A DNA stretch of 8,304 bases from GWB1-54-5 sp035290085 (GTDB taxonomy: Bacteria; Patescibacteriota; Gracilibacteria; Peribacterales; Peribacteraceae). Location of the stretch: assembly GCA_035290085.1 (NCBI GenBank), contig DATDVK010000078.1, forward strand, positions 1 to 8,304, written 5' to 3'. Positions 4,764 through 8,304 of the stretch are shown one piece after another (the stretch's first letter is position 1; each line of letters opens with the position of its first letter). The notes beneath the pieces were generated by a model. The model ran no database searches. It saw only the letters and a program-made list of their open reading frames with translations, and was not told the DNA's origin. A program made the position numbers and the translations under genes.

Positions 4764-6555
4764 TCTCCGACCTCTTCCTCTCGTATCCCTTGAGGATCTT
4801 TTTGCGCAGACGGATGCTTTCCGGTGTCACCTCCACCAGTTCATCATTCGAGACGTACTCTATCGCCTGCTCGAGCGTCATCTTCTGTACGGTGGTGAGC
4901 TTCATAGCCTCGTCTGTTCCTGAGGCGCGGACATTGGTGAGCTTTTTGTTCTTTATCGGGTTCACATCCATATCATCCGGTTTGCTGCTCTCGCCGATGA
5001 TCATTCCTTCATAGACGGGGGTTTGCGGAGTGATGAAGAGGATACCGCGCTCCTGCAGCTTCCAGAGCGAATAGGCCATCGCCTCACCGTTTTCCATGGA
5101 GATGATAGAACCTCTCGTGCGGCCCGGCATGTGGCCTTTGTGCTTCGTATAGCCCATGAATGCATGCGTGAGGATTCCCTCGCCGCGCGTTTCAATGATG
5201 AACTCTCCGCGAAATCCGAGAAGCCCCCTCGTCGGGACATCAAATTCCATCCGCACGTGTTTTTCTTTGCTTTGCATTTGCACCATCTCCCCCTTCCGCC
5301 GTGAGAGGAGGGAAATGATGCGTCCGGAGCAATCTTCCGGCACGTCGATGATGACCTGTTCCATTGGTTCGCGGCGTTCGCCATCGACGGTCTGCATGAG
5401 TACCTGCGGGCGCGATACTTCGAGCTCAAATCCTTCCCGCCGCATGGCTTCGATGAGGACTGCGAGGTGCAACTCCCCGCGGCCGGAGACTTCATAGGCA
5501 TCTTTTCCTCTGACCTGTTTCACGTGCAACCCAACGTTTGTTTCCACCTCGCGTTCCAGCCGCTCGCGGATGTGGCGGGTGGTGAGGAGCGACCCTTCCC
5601 GTCCGGCGAACGGGGACGTATTCACGCCGAAGGTCATGGAAACCGTCGGGGGGTCTATGGCGATGGCAGGCAGCGGATCTGCATCGGGATCGGTGGTGAT
5701 GGTCTCGCCGACATCGATATCCGGTATGCCGGAGAGAATGACCATATCACCGGCAATCGCTTCGGGGATCTCGACCCGCCGGAGCCCCTCTGCCACGAGA
5801 ATTTTGGTGATGCGGCCGGTGCGTGCGGTGCCGTCGGGAGATTTGATCGTGACAGGCGAGCCTGTGGCTGCTTTCCCCTCATACACGCGCCCTATCCCCA
5901 TGCGTCCGATGTACTTGTCATAGTCCAGCGTGCATGGCTGCATGCGGAATGGCACATCCAGCCGCTGCAGAGCGGGAGGGACGTGCTTTTCGATCGTCTC
6001 GAAGAGGGGAGTGAGATCGCTGCTTTCATCTTTGAGTGCGTGCTTTGCCACCCCTTCGCGTGCGTTCGCAAAGACAATGGGGAAGTCCAGCTGGTCGTTC
6101 TTCGCGCCGAGGGCAACGAAGAGGTCGAAGACTTCATCAATCACTTCCGTCGGACGAGCCGCTGGCTTATCGATTTTGTTGATCACCACAATCGGTTTCA
6201 GGCCCAGTTCCAGCGATTTCTTCAGGACGAATTTCGTCTGTGGCATGGGGCCTTCCTGCGCATCGACGAGGAGGAGCACGCAGTCGACGGTGCGCAGGAT
6301 ACGTTCCACTTCGCTCCCGAAATCCGCGTGGCCGGGCGTATCCACGATATTGATTTTCCCGCCTTTGTGCCGTATCGATGTATTCTTCGCGTAGATGGTG
6401 ATGCCGCGCTCGCGTTCCTGGTCGTTGCTGTCCATGGCGAGCTCCTGGATTTCCTCGTGTGCCGCATATGCGCCGCCTTGCTTCAGGAGTGCATCCACAA
6501 GCGTAGTTTTGCCGTGGTCCACGTGCGCGATGATGGCGATGTTGCGTATTTCCAT
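4759..6555 (-). CDS. typA: Ribosome-associated translational GTPase TypA/BipA
   Basis: 598 residues, close to the family's usual length of about 600-615. It begins MEIRNIAIIAHVDHGKTTLV, the canonical TypA N-terminus. GTPase motifs in order: P-loop AHVDHGKTT (10-18), switch I RERGITI (48-54), G3 DTPGHADFG (72-80) and G4 NKID (126-129), followed by NAREG in the G5 region. Downstream are the beta-barrel domain (PCTLDYDKYIGRMGIGRVYEG), an EF-G-like domain III (VSGRGELHLAVLIEAMRREG) and the TypA C-terminal domain (GFRGEFIIETRGEGI, MAYSLWKLQERG, VTPESIRLRK). It binds the 70S ribosome and assists ribosome assembly and translation under stress or cold. The ATG at 6555 is preferred because it gives the family N-terminus; an in-frame TTG at 6573 would add six residues. 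There is no clear Shine-Dalgarno sequence. It lies 104 bp downstream of the protease gene on the same strand. Confidence 0.98.
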   Translation of the reverse strand: MEIRNIAIIAHVDHGKTTLVDALLKQGGAYAAHEEIQELAMDSNDQERERGITIYAKNTSIRHKGGKINIVDTPGHADFGSEVERILRTVDCVLLLVDAQEGPMPQTKFVLKKSLELGLKPIVVINKIDKPAARPTEVIDEVFDLFVALGAKNDQLDFPIVFANAREGVAKHALKDESSDLTPLFETIEKHVPPALQRLDVPFRMQPCTLDYDKYIGRMGIGRVYEGKAATGSPVTIKSPDGTARTGRITKILVAEGLRRVEIPEAIAGDMVILSGIPDIDVGETITTDPDADPLPAIAIDPPTVSMTFGVNTSPFAGREGSLLTTRHIRERLEREVETNVGLHVKQVRGKDAYEVSGRGELHLAVLIEAMRREGFELEVSRPQVLMQTVDGERREPMEQVIIDVPEDCSGRIISLLSRRKGEMVQMQSKEKHVRMEFDVPTRGLLGFRGEFIIETRGEGILTHAFMGYTKHKGHMPGRTRGSIISMENGEAMAYSLWKLQERGILFITPQTPVYEGMIIGESSKPDDMDVNPIKNKKLTNVRASGTDEAMKLTTVQKMTLEQAIEYVSNDELVEVTPESIRLRKKILKGYERKRSEK

Positions 6556-6562
6556 TGTTATG

Positions 6563-6579
6563 AGGATTCGCAAAATCCT
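6563..6579 (-). promoter_or_regulatory. Stem-loop in the typA leader
   Basis: On the coding strand AGGATT (6579-6574) pairs with AATCCT (6568-6563) around a 5-nt loop, ending seven bases before the typA ATG. It pairs the only AGGA-like tract near the start. It may modulate translation initiation, but six base pairs can arise by chance. Confidence 0.35.
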
Positions 6580-6659
6580 ATCCCGGCGGGGTCCTGTCTC
6601 CTAATGTTTTCGCTTCTTTCATGTTTCTCACTTGCCCAGAGAAAGGAGTGTTCCTGGGA

Positions 6660-7349
6660 TCACAAGTACCCCAACCAGTGGAGCCCCCACAGCATGAGCA
6701 GCGCATCGGCGCATGCGTGGCTCCACCATGCTGCGTGGATTCCTCCCCGCATCCGCGTGAGCAAACTCCAGCATACACCGGCGATGGTGAGTGCTCCGAT
6801 AATGAGGAAGAGGGGGGCGGGAGGTATGCCGGGGATGCCGTAGAAGATGAGCCCGTGCATGCTGCCGAAAGCCAGTGCAGAGATCAGTATGCCAAGAACG
6901 TTGCCCAGAGAGCGGGAGAGTGCAGGGTCCAGCCATGCGCGGAAGTGCAGCTCCTCTATGGCGGAATTGAAGCATGAGAGGAAGAGCACGACTGCCACGG
7001 CGCCTCCTGAGCTCACAGAGAAGCGGGCATCGAACCCTGCACGTATGGTTTCAGGGCGGATGTTCCACAGCGGGAGCATCAGAGGAGCGGCAATGATTGC
7101 ACTGCCGGAGAGAATCAGTGCGACAATCGTCGCAAGCAACCATGTGCACAAGTGCGGAATTGGTTCTGCGATGGGCCAGAGAAGAGCCAGGCCCCTGCGT
7201 CCTTCTTTTTTCCTCCAGAACACTGGCACCAATACCTGGAAGACTTTGTACAGTGATTGTGCTACGTATCCCTGCATTCCAAGCGCGAGCACGGCAATTT
7301 TCGTGGCAAAAGGGAGACTGGCGGTGAGAAAGGTGAGGAGAAGCGGCAC
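6660..7349 (-). CDS. CPBP-family intramembrane metalloprotease (CAAX/Rce1-like)
   Basis: 229 residues with several hydrophobic helices. The CPBP/Abi signature is complete: EELHFR with Glu132-Glu133 and Arg137 (motif 1), FGSMH ending at His165 (motif 2) and HACAD with His211 and Asp215 (motif 3). These residues form the intramembrane catalytic site in Rce1-type glutamate proteases. Bacterial members process peptides, act as immunity proteins for bacteriocins or serve unknown roles; no bacteriocin gene is visible here. The frame stays open to 7454, but GTG at 7349 is chosen because a -10-like TACACT lies six bases upstream, and a longer form would overlap the start of the divergent gene at 7424. 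No Shine-Dalgarno sequence is seen. The family call is firm; the start is less sure. Confidence 0.88.
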   Translation of the reverse strand: MPLLLTFLTASLPFATKIAVLALGMQGYVAQSLYKVFQVLVPVFWRKKEGRRGLALLWPIAEPIPHLCTWLLATIVALILSGSAIIAAPLMLPLWNIRPETIRAGFDARFSVSSGGAVAVVLFLSCFNSAIEELHFRAWLDPALSRSLGNVLGILISALAFGSMHGLIFYGIPGIPPAPLFLIIGALTIAGVCWSLLTRMRGGIHAAWWSHACADALLMLWGLHWLGYL

Positions 7350-7355
7350 GAATTG

Positions 7356-7361
7356 AGTGTA
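7356..7361 (-). promoter_or_regulatory. -10-like TACACT of the CPBP protease gene
   Basis: On the minus strand TACACT matches TATAAT at four of six positions and ends six nucleotides before GTG at 7349, the same geometry as at 1697 and 3342. There is no Shine-Dalgarno sequence before this GTG. No -35 is evident. Confidence 0.4.
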
Positions 7362-7371
7362 AAGATGTGGC

Positions 7372-7392
7372 GATCTCCTGCATAGAGAGATC
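7372..7392. promoter_or_regulatory. Inverted repeat in the divergent intergenic region
   Basis: GATCTC (7372-7377) and GAGATC (7387-7392) are inverted copies nine bases apart; flanking GC on each side extends the symmetry imperfectly. It lies in the 74-bp gap between the divergent protease and GT-C-like genes, where a dimeric regulator could control both. Short, so speculative. Confidence 0.35.
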
Positions 7393-7410
7393 CGCTCGCA
7401 CCACAAAAGC

Positions 7411-7416
7411 AAGGAG
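7411..7416 (+). promoter_or_regulatory. Shine-Dalgarno AAGGAG of the GT-C-like gene
   Basis: AAGGAG lies seven bases before GTG at 7424, ideal spacing, and fixes that start over the in-frame GTG at 7430 and ATG at 7436. It is the only strong Shine-Dalgarno site before a visible start in this window. Confidence 0.75.
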
Positions 7417-7423
7417 TGGTATT

Positions 7424-8304
7424 GTGAATGTGCAGATGAGTCTTCCGGGTACACTCCGCAGGCATCCTTGGCTTATTGTCCCCGCTGCCGCCGCCCTTTG
7501 GGGGGTGCTTCTTGTGCTGCAGCGGTTCCTCTTTGAGCTCCAGGGGACGCTCAATGACGATGTGTATGCGTATCTCACAGTGAGTAGAGGGATTCTCAAT
7601 GGTCTTACTCCTTACGTTGATCTTTTCGAGAGCAAGCCGCCGGGGATCTTTCTGCTCGGGGTGCTCTCCATTGTCTTCTTTAAGGGGCCATTTCTCCTCA
7701 AGCTGCTTGAGGCGGCATCGGTTCTCACCATCCCCCTCTGTACGTTCTTCCTCGCACAGCCGCGCATCCGGGATCTGGAGGAGCCGCAACGGACACTGTG
7801 GCTTCTTGCTTCTGTGGTTGCCGGATCGGTCTTCACTCTCTACACATTTGCCATGAGTGGCGAGGGACTGGTGGAGTCACTTGGTGCTGCTCTCTGTCTG
7901 GTTGCCGCAGTGCTTTTTGACCGTGCTCCGTTGCATCGCGAGCGTTGGCGCATCGCTCTTCTCAGTTTTCTGTTCCTCTGTGTAATCGGCCTCAAGGAGC
8001 CGTTTGTGCTTGTGCTCCTCGCCATTGCGCTCCTCCTCATGCGCTCAAGGCGTCACCTCATCACCTTCTTCGTAGTGCCTCTCGTCATTGCCAGTGCTGT
8101 GGGGCTGATTGCTCTTCTGGTACTCGGATATCTCGGGCCGTACTTTTCGGTGTATCTCGTCCATATGTTCGGGTATCACTTGGGCCAGCTCTCGGATGCG
8201 AATGGTTCCTTCTTCGTGCGCGGTCTTCTGATACAGAGAACGCTCCTGAACTTTTTTGATTTTTCCCAAGCTTTCGCACTTGCGGTCACTTTCATTGTTT
8301 TGGG
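7424..8304 (+). CDS. Polytopic membrane protein, GT-C/PMT-like glycosyltransferase, 3'-truncated
   Basis: 293 codons are visible, with no stop before the window edge. After a short basic N-terminus there is a membrane helix (about 16-37), then an external segment with a paired acidic motif (Asp45-Asp46 in LNDDVYAYLTVSRG) and PYVDLFESKPPG at about 63-74. That arrangement resembles the first loop of GT-C enzymes such as ArnT/PMT-type transferases, where the acidic residues lie in the catalytic loop and the D-KPP motif follows. About six or seven further hydrophobic helices follow. Such enzymes move a sugar from a lipid-phosphate donor onto lipid, polymer or protein at the outer face of the membrane; the acceptor cannot be told. 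GTG start with AAGGAG seven bases upstream. Divergent from the CPBP protease gene, 74 bp apart. Confidence 0.8.
   Translation, partial: MNVQMSLPGTLRRHPWLIVPAAAALWGVLLVLQRFLFELQGTLNDDVYAYLTVSRGILNGLTPYVDLFESKPPGIFLLGVLSIVFFKGPFLLKLLEAASVLTIPLCTFFLAQPRIRDLEEPQRTLWLLASVVAGSVFTLYTFAMSGEGLVESLGAALCLVAAVLFDRAPLHRERWRIALLSFLFLCVIGLKEPFVLVLLAIALLLMRSRRHLITFFVVPLVIASAVGLIALLVLGYLGPYFSVYLVHMFGYHLGQLSDANGSFFVRGLLIQRTLLNFFDFSQAFALAVTFIVL

Noticed and set aside
6640..6660. Terminator between the protease gene and typA (CCCAG/CTGGG)
   Set aside because: The stem is only five base pairs with a long loop and no U-tract on the minus strand; too weak to annotate.
5467..6843. Long plus-strand open frame (458 codons) opposite typA
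   Set aside because: It is antisense to an unmistakable TypA and has no recognisable domain. Its length is explained by the G+C-rich codon pattern of the true gene.

Overview
The window reads as ordinary bacterial chromosome with moderate G+C and the standard genetic code: TGA, TAA and TAG all serve as stops and none interrupts a gene. Several traits suggest a Candidate Phyla Radiation bacterium, perhaps the Peregrinibacteria/Peribacteria branch. They are a histidine kinase with an HQL-type H-box, an SLH-anchored secreted esterase, a Cys-rich DUF333 lipoprotein, and genes that begin at GTG directly behind a -10 hexamer. This placement is an inference from protein style; no rRNA or ribosomal protein is present to confirm it.

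Layout: (1) 1-1005, the 3' part of a membrane sensor histidine kinase, cut by the window edge. (2) 1006-1263, a non-coding stretch with three consecutive GC-rich stem-loops. (3) 1264-1673, a complete one-piece tmRNA (ssrA) with a 7-bp acceptor stem containing the G3-U pair, a T-arm, an encoded CCA, at least three H-type pseudoknots, and a tag frame that starts 11 nt after PK1 and ends in AMAA. (4) 1710-4694, three plus-strand genes: a putative HEXXH protein of unknown role, a lipoprotein with two DUF333-like repeats, and a secreted protein with three SLH domains and an LpqC/PHB-depolymerase-like esterase domain. (5) 4759-7349 on the minus strand, typA/bipA and a CPBP-family intramembrane protease. 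(6) From 7424 to the right edge on the plus strand, a polytopic GT-C/PMT-like membrane protein divergent from the protease gene; it has no stop inside the window.

There is no obvious single pathway. Five of the six proteins are likely membrane-bound, exported or envelope-related (TypA is the exception; the HEXXH protein is undetermined), and the tmRNA and TypA both act on ribosomes. No CRISPR array, recognisable transposase, integrase, rRNA or ordinary tRNA was found.

Two points deserve attention. First, a 14-bp piece of the tmRNA 3' end (1655-1668) recurs exactly and in the same orientation at 4700-4713, just after the esterase stop. The three-gene block therefore lies between a complete ssrA 3' end and a partial copy of it, the arrangement left by tyrosine-recombinase elements that integrate at ssrA, although no integrase is visible. 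Second, three genes (1710, 3354, and 7349 on the minus strand) begin with GTG 6-7 nt after a TATAAT-like hexamer and have no Shine-Dalgarno sequence, which suggests leaderless transcripts; the gene at 7424 instead has a clear AAGGAG.
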